Positions 34,061 through 43,197 are shown, numbered from the stretch's first letter. The stretch: 64,000 bases of DNA from Gemmata massiliana (GCF_901538265.1 NZ_LR593886.1:9135738-9199737), one strand, 5' to 3'. The notes: generated from the sequence alone by a model not told the origin. Numbers and translations: made by a program.

Positions 34061-35083
34061 ATGCTCCGTGTCTGTTCTCTCTCTCTCCTGATCGCCTTTG
34101 CCGCTCTTGCTCTCGCGTGTGGCGTTCCAGCTAAGTCGGACCCGAACAAGGGCGGAGATGAAAAACGCGAAGATGCCCGGACGTCTGAAGCGGAAAGGCC
34201 TGCCAAGCCGAACATTGAAGACCCGTTTGAAGCGATCCTCGAAGAGATCCGCGCTGACGCCGCTGGTGCGATGAAAAGGCACAAGGGCAAGACGGTTACC
34301 GTCAAGGGCCAAGTGCACTCGGCTGACTGGGTGGATAAGAAATCGGCTGGGCCGCACGTCATCATGCGAGTTGGTAGCGAAAAGAACGTTGTGGCTGCGT
34401 TCTTCGGGCGTGGTCAGGTAGAGAGAGTTCTAGCTCTTAAACCGGGGCAAGAGGTTCAGATAATTGGGCGGCTTTTTAACGGGTCTTGCGATCAGAATGG
34501 CGGAGTCACGGTAGCAATTGATGGGTGCGAGCTGGCTCAAGAGAAGTCGGGGGAAGTAACCCCAACACCATCGAAACCACCAACCTCAACCCAGTCAGAG
34601 CCCCTCCCGCCGCCTGAAGAGTTCATTAACACCGCACCAAAAGGGTTCACGTCGGAATGGGTCCGCATCGGAAAGACTCGCACCCGGGTTGTTGGTGCGG
34701 CAGTAACCCGTCCTAAACTTTTTGACCTCAAGCAGCGCGAGTCCACATCACCAGAGCCGGTTCTCCTCGTTTGGGTGGAAACGCAAGCCGTTCATCCAGG
34801 CGCACCAGAACTGCGTCGGTGGATCGGGGCACTAGAATCAGCAGCAACGCTTGTTGCTGGTAAGAAGGAAGTGAAGCCGATTCGCTTCCCGGGCGCTGTT
34901 GCCGCGGGGCAAATTAGCGGGACCGTCAGGCTAGATCCGAGCAAAGAACCCACGGTCGATGTTCTGGCATTTGAAGTGCCAGTGAACGGCACAGGTGATC
35001 TTCTTTTAAAGCTATCCGGGGCGCACCTTAACGAGCCGGGCACCTTTGAACACACAATTCCTGCCTCGGTCTGGAAGAAGTGA
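34061..35083 (+). CDS. Lipoprotein with OB-fold-like domain
   Basis: A 340-residue protein with a lipobox (LALACG) near residue 20, a charged linker, and a domain AAGAMKRHKGKTVTVKGQVH, VIMRVGSEKNVVAAFFGRGQ and LKPGQEVQIIGRLFNGSCDQ that looks like an OB-fold (tRNA_anti-like). A Pro/Thr linker precedes a second beta-rich domain including FTSEWVRIGKTRTRVVGAAV. It lies between the two mobile modules and could be host or cargo. A strong terminator follows. Confidence 0.65.
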   Translation: MLRVCSLSLLIAFAALALACGVPAKSDPNKGGDEKREDARTSEAERPAKPNIEDPFEAILEEIRADAAGAMKRHKGKTVTVKGQVHSADWVDKKSAGPHVIMRVGSEKNVVAAFFGRGQVERVLALKPGQEVQIIGRLFNGSCDQNGGVTVAIDGCELAQEKSGEVTPTPSKPPTSTQSEPLPPPEEFINTAPKGFTSEWVRIGKTRTRVVGAAVTRPKLFDLKQRESTSPEPVLLVWVETQAVHPGAPELRRWIGALESAATLVAGKKEVKPIRFPGAVAAGQISGTVRLDPSKEPTVDVLAFEVPVNGTGDLLLKLSGAHLNEPGTFEHTIPASVWKK

Positions 35084-35097
35084 TCCACCGACGAACA

Positions 35098-35125
35098 CGG
35101 CCCGAGCCTCCGGAGGCTCGGGCCG
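35098..35125. terminator. Bidirectional terminator
   Basis: A perfect palindrome with arms CGGCCCGAGCCTCC (35098-35111) and its complement (35112-35125), followed by CTCTATTTTG on the plus strand. It separates the rightward gene ending at 35083 from the leftward late operon ending at 35157. Confidence 0.75.
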
Positions 35126-35156
35126 CTCTATTTTGAACTCGACCTGGTGGCCGAGG

Positions 35157-35351
35157 TTATTCAGGGATGACGGCCTTGAGGAACTCCAGGGCCAGGTCGT
35201 CGAACGGGTTCGGGGTGAGCTTCACCGCGAACGCGGCAACCGGGCCGTGAACCAATCGCTTGAGGAACGCCTGTCCGTCGGTCGCGGTGACCTTGTTGTC
35301 CGCAACTCGCTGAGCCACGCCCTCGACCAGATTCACTAGCGCGCTGTTCAT
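35157..35351 (-). CDS. Small hypothetical protein
   Basis: A 64-residue protein (MNSALVNLVEGVAQRVADNK, FLKRLVHGPVAAFAVKLTPN) that is helical and mildly hydrophobic. It is the last gene of the late phage operon. No family recognised. Confidence 0.55.
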   Translation of the reverse strand: MNSALVNLVEGVAQRVADNKVTATDGQAFLKRLVHGPVAAFAVKLTPNPFDDLALEFLKAVIPE

Positions 35352-35457
35352 CTGCGTGATCCTTTGGAAGAAGTGAAACGGCCCGACCGGGACCGCCGCG
35401 CCGCCCGTCCTGCAGCCCCCCGACTGCACGGCGCACGTGTCCCGGTCGGGTGTACGG

Positions 35458-36459
35458 TTATCGGAAGAACCCGCGCCGGATCGTCGGCGCCGGGCAACTC
35501 CCGTTCGAGCATCCGCCAAAAGACGGGTAGTAGTACGTTGGGGCCGCGCTCGTCGGAGCGGTCGGGATCGGCGCCGGCGAGATCGGTGCGGTCGCGACCG
35601 GGATCACCTTCGAGCCGTCGCGCCGGAGCACGCGAGCGAGCAGGGTGCGAATGGGACGAGCGCTCGCCGCGTATGGCGTTCGTTCAAAGTTCGTGAGCGT
35701 CACCTTGCCGCAGTGGACCGCGACCAGCTCGCCGCGCACGAACACCCCGGCCCCCGAGTCCCCGCTGTCCGAGTAGTCGTCGGCCCCGGTGTCGCACCCG
35801 AACAGGAAGCACTCGTGCCCGTTGAACGTGTCGAGGCCCACGATCCGCCCCTTCGACCACAGGCTCGTCACCCCCACCATGAGCACGTCGTCGCCCGCGC
35901 GCGGGTCCGCTTCGGCGACCCGGACTGCGGGGAGCTCGACCGCGACCAGGAGCACGGCCAGGTCCGCCGCGTCGTCGCGCCCGAGCACCTCGGCCTTGTG
36001 CCAGCGCCCGTTCCCGCGCACGCGGGGATCGGTCCCGGTCCCGAGCACATGGGCCGCGGTGAGCACGGCCGAGCGCCCGCCCTCGGACCAGACCACGGTG
36101 CCGCTCCCGGACCCGTTGCCACAACTCACCCGAACCACCGCGTCCCGGACCTTACCGAGATCGCTCGTCGGGCTCTTGTTCTCGCACGGGCACGGCCCGC
36201 GCCCGCCGTTCGCGGGGCACGGGTAACTACCGCACGTTCCGACCCCGCCCGGGGCGGTTGCGCACCCGCACCCGGTCTTCGGGGACTTCTCCTTGGGCGC
36301 CGGGGCCGCGCTCGGCTTGGACTTCGATGGACCGGCCAGGGCCAGCGCGACGCGCACCTTGCGCTCGCGGTCGAGGTCGGCGTCGCCGGCGAACAACGGG
36401 CCGGTGACAGAAACGAGCACCGCGAGTGCCGCGGCGCGCAACAGGAGTGTCTTCACCAC
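35458..36459 (-). CDS. Secreted trypsin-like serine protease, Cys-rich
   Basis: A 333-residue protein with signal peptide MVKTLLLRAAALAVLVSVTG, a Cys/Pro-rich region (GCGCATAPGGVGTCGSYPCP, CPCEN), and a chymotrypsin-fold protease: His in VLTAAHVLG, Asp in DDAADLAVLLV, Ser in DSGDSGAGVF. The C-terminus ends in a Tyr/Cys-rich tail. It overlaps the papain-like gene by seven bases. A secreted protease at the end of a phage late operon is unusual and may act on the envelope or on virion proteins. Confidence 0.85.
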   Translation of the reverse strand: MVKTLLLRAAALAVLVSVTGPLFAGDADLDRERKVRVALALAGPSKSKPSAAPAPKEKSPKTGCGCATAPGGVGTCGSYPCPANGGRGPCPCENKSPTSDLGKVRDAVVRVSCGNGSGSGTVVWSEGGRSAVLTAAHVLGTGTDPRVRGNGRWHKAEVLGRDDAADLAVLLVAVELPAVRVAEADPRAGDDVLMVGVTSLWSKGRIVGLDTFNGHECFLFGCDTGADDYSDSGDSGAGVFVRGELVAVHCGKVTLTNFERTPYAASARPIRTLLARVLRRDGSKVIPVATAPISPAPIPTAPTSAAPTYYYPSFGGCSNGSCPAPTIRRGFFR

Positions 36460-37619
36460 GACAGTGGCACCTCGTGCTTGAATGCGGACAGGTCGAACCG
36501 GTCACGCGCCGGCTTCGCTTCCACGAACCAGTCCACGGGTAACTTCTTCCGCGGGAACCCGACGGCCCCGCTGTACGCCCACGAGTCGCCCTCGCGGAGC
36601 ATTCGGTCGATCACTTCAGAGTCGGCCCAGAACCCCGCGGTGGTCGGATCGCCCCACCCGACCGGGCCGATGTGGTAATTGGTCTTGGACCAACTGTTCT
36701 CGATGTGCCCGTACTCGTGAACGCTGTCGGTCTGGTACCCGTCGAGGCACATGCAGTGCCCCCAGCGCGGCCCGGGCGTCGCGACCCCGTTCGCGTCGCG
36801 CTGGCGTCCGAACCCTTGGGTCGAGCAGATCGCGATCCCGTACCCGTTGGCCAGGGCCTTCTTCGCGTCGGCCCAGCTCGTGATCCGGGTCGCGTCCTTG
36901 ACCGGGAACTTGCGCGCGACCACTTCGAGCTCGTCGGGCACCCCGGTGTAGTTCCAGGATCGCGCCCGGGCCGCGCTGTACTCGGTCAGGTCCAGGTTCC
37001 CGTACTTGCCCTTGGGGACCATGCCCCATTTGGTGGCCCACTTCGCGGCCCACGAGCCGTTGGACCCGTCCCCGCTCGGGTCTTGGCGCGTCGGGCGGAT
37101 CGGGCACTTGCCCCCGTTGACCTCGACCCGCGAGCCCGCGTAAGTGACCTCTTCGGAGAACAGGGTGAATTCGGACGGATCGCCGTTGCGCTGGGCGATG
37201 TCGGCCGCGAGGGTGCGCTCGATCGCGGTCGTGGTTCCGAACCCGACACACGACCCAGTCGGGTTCTGGTCCTTCAACGGCGTCGGTTTGCCCGTGACCT
37301 TCTTCTGCGCCTGCCAGAGGTACACGGCCGGGGGCAGCTCGCGCGTCTGCCCGGCCGGGGTCTGGGAGAACCGCAGCGTCGGCATGTCCTCGGCGGTCTG
37401 CCGCACGACTTCGGGATCGTTGATCCACCCGTTGCGGTGGACGCCCTCGAACTCGTCGAGGGTGACGACGTTGACCGGCACCTCGACCCGCTTTTCGACC
37501 TCGACCGTTTTGGGCAGGGTCAACTGGTTCCCGCCGATCGCCCCGAGCACGATCGGGATCAGCATCGCGAGCGCCTTGAGCCCCCACGCCTTTAGCTTCT
37601 TCTTCGTCTCGTCGCTCAT
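36453..37619 (-). CDS. Membrane-anchored papain-like cysteine protease
   Basis: A 388-residue protein with an N-terminal transmembrane segment (KALAMLIPIVLGAIGG) after a Lys-rich start. The C1-type papain signature is visible: catalytic Cys in LKDQNPTGSCVGFGTTTAIE, His in RWGHCMCLDGY, Asn in IENSWSKTN. Papain-family members usually cleave peptide bonds extracytoplasmically. It is directly upstream of the trypsin-like gene. Confidence 0.85.
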   Translation of the reverse strand: MSDETKKKLKAWGLKALAMLIPIVLGAIGGNQLTLPKTVEVEKRVEVPVNVVTLDEFEGVHRNGWINDPEVVRQTAEDMPTLRFSQTPAGQTRELPPAVYLWQAQKKVTGKPTPLKDQNPTGSCVGFGTTTAIERTLAADIAQRNGDPSEFTLFSEEVTYAGSRVEVNGGKCPIRPTRQDPSGDGSNGSWAAKWATKWGMVPKGKYGNLDLTEYSAARARSWNYTGVPDELEVVARKFPVKDATRITSWADAKKALANGYGIAICSTQGFGRQRDANGVATPGPRWGHCMCLDGYQTDSVHEYGHIENSWSKTNYHIGPVGWGDPTTAGFWADSEVIDRMLREGDSWAYSGAVGFPRKKLPVDWFVEAKPARDRFDLSAFKHEVPLSW

Positions 37620-37663
37620 CGCGGTCCTTTCGGCTCAGTGGTCGTCACGGTACGGTCATGCGC

Positions 37664-38326
37664 TCACAGCGCTTCGAGGACCGCGGCCAGTTTGACGAAC
37701 AGCGCGGCCGCGGCATCGCGGTTCGCGTCGGTGAGCTGGTCGCCGGCGAACAGCGCGGCCAGCTCGCCGGCGACGACCTGGCGCACCTCCTTGAGCGGCT
37801 CGTCCCCGTCGAGGAGCGCGGTCGCGGCTTCTCTGAGCTTGGCCTTGAGTTGGTCGGTGGTCGTGAGGGACTTGTCGGCGCACGTCTTCTTGGCCGCGCG
37901 GTACAGGGCCGCGAGATCCTTGACCCACACCGCCTTCTCCTCGGACGTGCCGGCCGCGCCCCTCAGCGCGTCGAGGATCTTGGTCCGGAGCGCATCGACC
38001 GGGACCGGCGTCCCGTCCCCGATCGTGACGGTGGTGCGCACGGGCTCGCTCGGCACGTCGCCGGCCGCAGTGTACGCGATCAGCTCGTAAGTGCCCGGGA
38101 GCCCGGAGTAGTACAGCACGCGCCCGTTGTCGGTCGGGTCGATGTCGAGCCCGTGCGGTGCGATCCACCGCACGTACTTGCCCGTGGTTTCGACTTTCAA
38201 CTTGCCGAGCTTGCCCGCCGGGGTCTTCTGGGGCGGGGGTAACTTGATCGTGGGAACCGCGGGCGGGTCTTGTGCGGTAGCGAACGTGGGGGCGAGCAGC
38301 AGAAACGACGCGAGCACCAGTCGCAT
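37664..38326 (-). CDS. Secreted hypothetical protein
   Basis: A 220-residue protein with signal peptide MRLVLASFLLLAPTFATA, a beta-sandwich-like segment (WIAPHGLDIDPTDNGRVLYY, LPGTYELIAYTAAGD), and an alpha-helical C-terminal half. The ATG at 38326 has GAGGAG nine bases upstream, better than the ATG three codons earlier. No family is recognised. It is co-transcribed with the proteases. Confidence 0.65.
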   Translation of the reverse strand: MRLVLASFLLLAPTFATAQDPPAVPTIKLPPPQKTPAGKLGKLKVETTGKYVRWIAPHGLDIDPTDNGRVLYYSGLPGTYELIAYTAAGDVPSEPVRTTVTIGDGTPVPVDALRTKILDALRGAAGTSEEKAVWVKDLAALYRAAKKTCADKSLTTTDQLKAKLREAATALLDGDEPLKEVRQVVAGELAALFAGDQLTDANRDAAAALFVKLAAVLEAL

Positions 38327-38470
38327 GGCGGGCATCTCCTCGGGGGACCGAACCGTCGGCTCGAAGGCGCGTGAGCCTTCAATGTGGCCGTGGGGTGACG
38401 GTCGGAACAGCGAGGAACGGGGGCGCCGGCGCGGAATCCGCGGGAAACGTCCAGCATGCTGTAACGCGGG

Positions 38471-39061
38471 TCAGGAGCGCCCGGGGCGGACCCGGCAAAT
38501 GACCTCTTCGCGCCAAACCGGGCCGGCCGCATACTGCGCGCACGTGGTCGCGGCGAAGTCGCAGTCCCCGGAGTACCGCATCCCGTAGCGCCCGAGCTTC
38601 GTCGGGTCGTTGGGGAAGACGAGGCACGGGGTTCCGAGGTTCCCGACCGTCAGCACTGGCTGGCCCGGGCGCCAGATGAGCGGGGCCGTCGGGTGCCCTG
38701 ACATGCGGAAGATGTGGGGCCGGTCGGGCGCGAGCCGCAGGGCCGCGCGCACCGCGGCGATCGCATCCGGGGTGTACTCGTCGTCGTCGTCCAGGGCCAT
38801 CACGTGCGTGCCCGTCGCCTGCTTCGTGTCGAGTACCCAGTTGCGCGCGTGGTGCCCCCACATGCCCCGCTCACCCGGGTTCTCGATGTACCGGCCCGGA
38901 ATCGCCAACTGTGCGAACAGCTCGGCCGCGACCGGTTGCGGACCGTCGCCCACCAGGAGCACCTCGTTCCCCGGCTCCCACGCCTGCCCCCGCAACGAGC
39001 GCAGGGTCCGGGCGAGCGTCGGGCGCGAAACGGTCGCGATCACGAGCGAAAGGGTCACCAT
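38471..39061 (-). CDS. GT2-type glycosyltransferase
   Basis: A 196-residue protein with the GT-A fold pattern: start MVTLSLVIATVSRPTLARTL, then RSLRGQAWEPGNEVLLVGDG and the metal/nucleotide-sugar motif VMALDDDDEY, followed by GTPCLVFPNDPTKLG. It would transfer a sugar from a nucleotide donor. Its position directly beside a DNA methylase and a second glycosyltransferase, in a phage operon with a TET/JBP-type oxygenase elsewhere, suggests DNA base glycosylation. Glycosylation of virion or surface proteins is the alternative. Confidence 0.82.
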   Translation of the reverse strand: MVTLSLVIATVSRPTLARTLRSLRGQAWEPGNEVLLVGDGPQPVAAELFAQLAIPGRYIENPGERGMWGHHARNWVLDTKQATGTHVMALDDDDEYTPDAIAAVRAALRLAPDRPHIFRMSGHPTAPLIWRPGQPVLTVGNLGTPCLVFPNDPTKLGRYGMRYSGDCDFAATTCAQYAAGPVWREEVICRVRPGRS

Positions 39062-39072
39062 GCGGCACTCGG

Positions 39073-39828
39073 TCAGTTCGCGGGAGCAATCACCTGCGCC
39101 GCGCGCTCGCGGCACATTTGAGCGTAAGGGGCCTCGCGCTCGATCAGCAGGCACCGGCGCCCCTCCAGGGCCGCGGCCACGCCCGTGGTCCCGCTCCCCG
39201 CGAAGCAGTCCAGGATCAGGCCCCCGGGCGGGCACACCTTTACCAGCGCGCGCATCAGGTCCGTGGGCTTGCCCGTGAGGTGGTGCTTGTCGCGCTGGCG
39301 CACGGGCACCGAGTAGAACCCGGGGAACGGGGAACCGGACAACGGGCGTGGCCCGTTGGTGCCCCACACCAGGTACTCGCACTCGGAGCAGAACCGGCCC
39401 TGGATCGGGCGCGCCCCGGGCTTGTGCCACACCACGATCCCCCGGTACACCCACCCGCCCGCCTGGAGCGCGTTCGTCGTCTCCCCGAGCTGGCGCCAGT
39501 CCGTGAATACCCCGCACACGGCCCCGGGCTTGCTCGCGCGCAGGCACTCGCTCAACCACAGCGCGCACCAGTACCCGAACGCGCGCTGGTCCCGCGCGTC
39601 CCCGGAGAACGTCGGGTACTGGCGCCGCGTCCCGGTCTGCTGGTACTTGACCGACACGTCGCGCTGGCGGTCCGCGCGCGTGAACCCGCCGCTCGAGTAC
39701 GGCGGGGCCGTGAGCACCGCGTCCACGCACCCGCTCGGAACCTCCCGGAGCGCGGCCAAACTCTCGCCCTCGATCACCCGGACCGGCTCCTGGGCCGTCG
39801 GCAACTCACCCGTAGCTGTAGATCCCAT
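39073..39828 (-). CDS. Beta-class N4-C/N6-A DNA methyltransferase
   Basis: A 251-residue enzyme. AVLTAPPYSSGG corresponds to catalytic motif IV (DPPY/SPPY type, here TAPPY), and LILDCFAGSGTTGVAA is motif I for SAM, in the order IV then I typical of beta-class N4-cytosine/N6-adenine enzymes. HHLTGKPTDLMRALV lies between. It overlaps the upstream glycosyltransferase by 23 bases and lies 12 bases before the next one. No restriction gene is present. Confidence 0.85.
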   Translation of the reverse strand: MGSTATGELPTAQEPVRVIEGESLAALREVPSGCVDAVLTAPPYSSGGFTRADRQRDVSVKYQQTGTRRQYPTFSGDARDQRAFGYWCALWLSECLRASKPGAVCGVFTDWRQLGETTNALQAGGWVYRGIVVWHKPGARPIQGRFCSECEYLVWGTNGPRPLSGSPFPGFYSVPVRQRDKHHLTGKPTDLMRALVKVCPPGGLILDCFAGSGTTGVAAALEGRRCLLIEREAPYAQMCRERAAQVIAPAN

Positions 39829-40873
39829 CGCGGTACTCGCCCTCCCAGCCCCCGACGTGGAAGTCCCCGGGCAGCGCCACGCCGAAGCGTGCCGCGAGCG
39901 CCCGGTACTCGTCGGCCGAGTGACTGTGGTGCCACACGAACGGGCCCTTGGACCTGCGGTTCGTCGGGAGCGCGGGCCAGGGCCAGTACGCGCCACCGAG
40001 GTGGAAACGGATCAATTCGAGGACCGCGACCTCGGCGGCGAACCCGCCCTCGCGCCGGTCCCAGTACCGGCCCGGGGCCACGTGCTCGAGCACCTCGGGC
40101 CGGTTCCACCGGGCGACGTCGAGGAGCACGGCCTCGGTGCGGAACGGCCAGCGCGGTTCGGTCGAGGCCCGGCCGGAGGTTCCGAGCCCCGAGGCGCGCA
40201 GATCCCGGGCGCCGTCCTGGAGCCAGTACGGACCGGTGAAGATCATTCGCTGCGAGAGTTTCGCGACCACGGAAAGCCCGCGCGCCGCTCCCCACGTCAC
40301 GCCCTTCCAGAACACGGCCAGGTCGCCGCCCGTGTGCCCGATGCGCTCCGGGTTGGTGTCGAGCGTGACGTCCGGGTGCGCGGCGCAGATCGCGGCCAGG
40401 GCCGGTGCGCTCTCCGGGTGGTCGTTCGACACGAGGACCGGCACCGGGCCGCACGTGGCACGAACGGCGCGGACCTGCAGCTCGACCAGCGCGGGCCACT
40501 TGTAGCTCCCGATCGCGACCCCACACGGCAGATCGCCGGAGCGAACCGGGACCGGCTCCTTTTTCGGCGCGTCCGGGTGACGGTCGCACGTGGCGCACGT
40601 CCACAGCCCGGACAGCGGGTTCCCGCGCGTGCAGCGCCCCTCGGCGTTGTCCGGGTGGTCGCAGTAGTACGTGCGCCGCGCCTCGTTCGGACCCGCGCAC
40701 GTGCTGCACTCGGACTGCAACTCCTTCTGGTACGGGCACTCGGGCCGGAGCACGGGTAACGTGACCCGGACCGCACCGGCCCGGACCCGCCCCGCGTGCT
40801 CCGGGTACCGCTGGCTCGCGCCCCGGGCCTTGCGGTCCGCGGTCCGCGCCCGGACCTCGTCGAACTTGCTCAC
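39806..40873 (-). CDS. Cys-rich zinc-finger protein with glycosyltransferase-like domain
   Basis: A 355-residue protein from a GTG start overlapping the upstream TGA (GTGA). The N-terminus has Cys/His clusters (CPYQKELQSECSTC, YYCDHPDNAEGRC, WTCATCDRH) that could bind zinc. The rest shows a GT-A-like pattern: AIGSYKWPALVELQVRAVRA, VPVLVSNDHPES, then AVFWKGVTWGAARGLSVVAK. It resembles glycosyltransferases that act on phage DNA or proteins. The pairing with a methylase and another glycosyltransferase supports a shared pathway. Confidence 0.65.
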   Translation of the reverse strand: MSKFDEVRARTADRKARGASQRYPEHAGRVRAGAVRVTLPVLRPECPYQKELQSECSTCAGPNEARRTYYCDHPDNAEGRCTRGNPLSGLWTCATCDRHPDAPKKEPVPVRSGDLPCGVAIGSYKWPALVELQVRAVRATCGPVPVLVSNDHPESAPALAAICAAHPDVTLDTNPERIGHTGGDLAVFWKGVTWGAARGLSVVAKLSQRMIFTGPYWLQDGARDLRASGLGTSGRASTEPRWPFRTEAVLLDVARWNRPEVLEHVAPGRYWDRREGGFAAEVAVLELIRFHLGGAYWPWPALPTNRRSKGPFVWHHSHSADEYRALAARFGVALPGDFHVGGWEGEYRDGIYSYG

Positions 40874-42291
40874 GGGATGTCCTCCGGGCACAACTGCTCC
40901 TCGTTGAAGCAGTTGCAAATCCCCGTGAACCACGACGGCGCACCCGTCAGCGGCCCGTCCACCGTTGCCGTGAACTGGATGTAAATGATTCGGTTCGTGG
41001 CGATGTTGAACGGCGGTATCGAGATGCACGTGCGGGTGCTGTTGGACACGAGCGGGGTCATTTGCGTGCAGCCCTTCGACGGGCCGTACCAGACGTTCAC
41101 GATCCCGGTCCCGTTGATGGTCAGGCAGTTCGTCACGCTCGGCGGGGAACTGCTGGCGATCCGATCGTACACGTGCCAGGCCACGTCCCCGGCCTTCATG
41201 CCCCACGGGAGCGCCCAATTGGTACAGCACGGGAGCCCCATGTTCGGGGGGCACGCGCTGCAGTGCTCCTCGGCCTCTTCCTCGCTCTCCCACGGCCCGC
41301 CCGATTGCACGTCCAGGTCGCCCGAGCACGCCTCACCTACTTCCAGTTCCAATGGGGTGTAGGGCGTCCCCGGGTCCGAGTTCTTCGGGCGCGTGCAGTA
41401 CCACCCGGCCGGGCAGCTCGCGCACACCTTCACGTACAGCACCCGCGAGCACACATCGTCCGCGTCGTCCACGAAGTCCGGGTAGAAGTCCTTGCGGCGG
41501 AACGCGAACGTGACGCACGGGCACACCGAGCAGTCCTTGCGCCCGACCTTCGCGACCGCCGAGGGCAAGTCCGGTGTGAGCGACAACGACGGGACGGCCG
41601 GGTCGAACGCGACCGTGTACTCGACCTCGTTAATGGTGATCTTCTGCGTGGTCGCGATCGGCGCGTTCCCGCTCCCGATCTCCTGAATGACCCAGTAATC
41701 ATCGGGCTCGGCCGCGACGAGCCACCCGTCCCCGTCGCAGTCCGTGTCGCGCGGGTTGGCGCCCCCGCCCCCGAGTAGCACGTAGGCCGTCTGCGTCCCG
41801 GTCGTCGCCGGCGGCACGAGCAGGCGGACCGGCCCGGACGAAGCGGAGGCCAGGTTCGAGGTGTTGCCGGAGATCGGGCGCGCGAACCGGTGGCCCGTGC
41901 TCGTGACGCTCACCTGGGCGACGGTCACGCCGGATACCGCGGCGCGGCCCACGGTGCCGGCGGCGATCCCGTCGAGCACGACGAGCACCGGATCGGTGGC
42001 GCTGGTCGGGGCGCTCGCCTCAACGGTCGGCTCTTTACGTGCTTGCACCGGGTCGGTGGCGGGATCGACCACGGCACCGGACGCGGTCAGGACCGCACGG
42101 GCGGACAGATCACCACCGGTGCCGTTCTGCACGTACACAATGTTTGCCGGCTTCCATGCGCCGACGTCGGTGCCGGCCAGAAGCGACGCGAGCTTGCCCC
42201 GGCGGAACGCCCGGGCGACTTCGAGCATCGCGTTCAGCTCGTCGGCGTAAAGCGAGAGCGGTTGCCCGGCCACGCGGCGGTCGAACGTCAC
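40870..42291 (-). CDS. Cys-rich tail or fibre-like structural protein
   Basis: A 473-residue protein. Beta-rich N-terminal half with MTFDRRVAGQPLSLYADELN, then VYVQNGTGGDLSARAVLTA. The C-terminal half contains about 19 cysteines (KDCSVCPC, VCASCPAGWYC, HCSACPP, LPCCTNW, ICNCFNEEQLC), suggesting disulfides or metal. Its place just after the tape measure and a beta-rich protein fits a distal tail or fibre part. No family is recognised. Confidence 0.5.
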   Translation of the reverse strand: MTFDRRVAGQPLSLYADELNAMLEVARAFRRGKLASLLAGTDVGAWKPANIVYVQNGTGGDLSARAVLTASGAVVDPATDPVQARKEPTVEASAPTSATDPVLVVLDGIAAGTVGRAAVSGVTVAQVSVTSTGHRFARPISGNTSNLASASSGPVRLLVPPATTGTQTAYVLLGGGGANPRDTDCDGDGWLVAAEPDDYWVIQEIGSGNAPIATTQKITINEVEYTVAFDPAVPSLSLTPDLPSAVAKVGRKDCSVCPCVTFAFRRKDFYPDFVDDADDVCSRVLYVKVCASCPAGWYCTRPKNSDPGTPYTPLELEVGEACSGDLDVQSGGPWESEEEAEEHCSACPPNMGLPCCTNWALPWGMKAGDVAWHVYDRIASSSPPSVTNCLTINGTGIVNVWYGPSKGCTQMTPLVSNSTRTCISIPPFNIATNRIIYIQFTATVDGPLTGAPSWFTGICNCFNEEQLCPEDIP

Positions 42292-42294
42292 GGG

Positions 42295-43197
42295 TCACGC
42301 CCCGATCTGAAGGAGGGCGAACGGGGCCGGGCGGATCAGCTCCTCGACGTAGCACTCGTCCGCGACCAGGACGCGCTTGGTGCCGACGATCTGCTCGACG
42401 TTGACCACCCACAGGTACTCCCACCCCCTCTTGGAGATCACCTCGGGCGGGTGCGGCAGGTCCGGGCTGATGACGATCGAGGGCTCGTTCTCGTTGACTC
42501 CGAACTCGAACGTGATGGACCACCCCTCGCCCGTTGTGTACTGCCCGTCGGCCGCGAGGAAGATCACCTCCCCCGCGGCCCACCCGTAGAACGCCGCATC
42601 GTTAACGCGCCCGGCCAGGTTGAACAGCGTGGACAGGTACCCCTGGGTCACGGTCGCCTTCGCCACCGTGCGCTTGAACGTGGAGCTCGGGTCCGGGGGC
42701 CAGTCCACCCCGTCGGGCTCGGAGCTGTCACCCTTCGTGACGCCGATCACCTTCTGGCGATCGGTCGCGATCCCGCCCCCGGACTTGAACGACGCGACCG
42801 TGGTCCGGGACCGCTTGAAGTGGAGCCGCGGGGCGCGGATGGAGAACGAGTACCCGCTCGTGAGCGGGGTGCTCGAACTCGCCGGCGCGGTGGGGTTCGT
42901 GGGCGGGCTCCCGTCGCTTCCGACCCCGCCGAGGGGCTGATCGCCCCCGCCGACCCCGGTGGTCCCGTAACTGATTTCGACCTTCCACAGGTGCGGGGCG
43001 CCGTTCGGGCTCACCTTAATGTCGTTGCGGATGAACCCGTTGAAGTACGGGAACGAGCCCAACAATGCGGCCAGGTAGATCTGGGCCTCGGTCTCGCCCG
43101 CGGTGGTGCGCACGGTGTACTTGAGAACCTGTCCGCCCCCGTTGGAGCCGAAGTTCAGATCCCGGGAATCCGGCGACTCGTTGACGAAGATGCTCAT
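42295..43197 (-). CDS. Tail-associated hypothetical protein
   Basis: A 300-residue beta-rich protein (MSIFVNESPDSRDLNFGSNG, then QIYLAALLGSFPYFNGFIRN, TVAKATVTQGYLSTL and SITFEFGVNENEPSIVIS). It starts four bases before the tape-measure stop and is probably a distal tail or baseplate component. No family recognised. Confidence 0.55.
   Translation of the reverse strand: MSIFVNESPDSRDLNFGSNGGGQVLKYTVRTTAGETEAQIYLAALLGSFPYFNGFIRNDIKVSPNGAPHLWKVEISYGTTGVGGGDQPLGGVGSDGSPPTNPTAPASSSTPLTSGYSFSIRAPRLHFKRSRTTVASFKSGGGIATDRQKVIGVTKGDSSEPDGVDWPPDPSSTFKRTVAKATVTQGYLSTLFNLAGRVNDAAFYGWAAGEVIFLAADGQYTTGEGWSITFEFGVNENEPSIVISPDLPHPPEVISKRGWEYLWVVNVEQIVGTKRVLVADECYVEELIRPAPFALLQIGA

Noticed and set aside
39806..41329. 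507-codon version of the Cys-rich glycosyltransferase-like gene
   Set aside because: The first 150 codons overlap the upstream coding gene in another frame and are His/Arg-rich; the GTG at 40873 overlapping the upstream stop is the better start.
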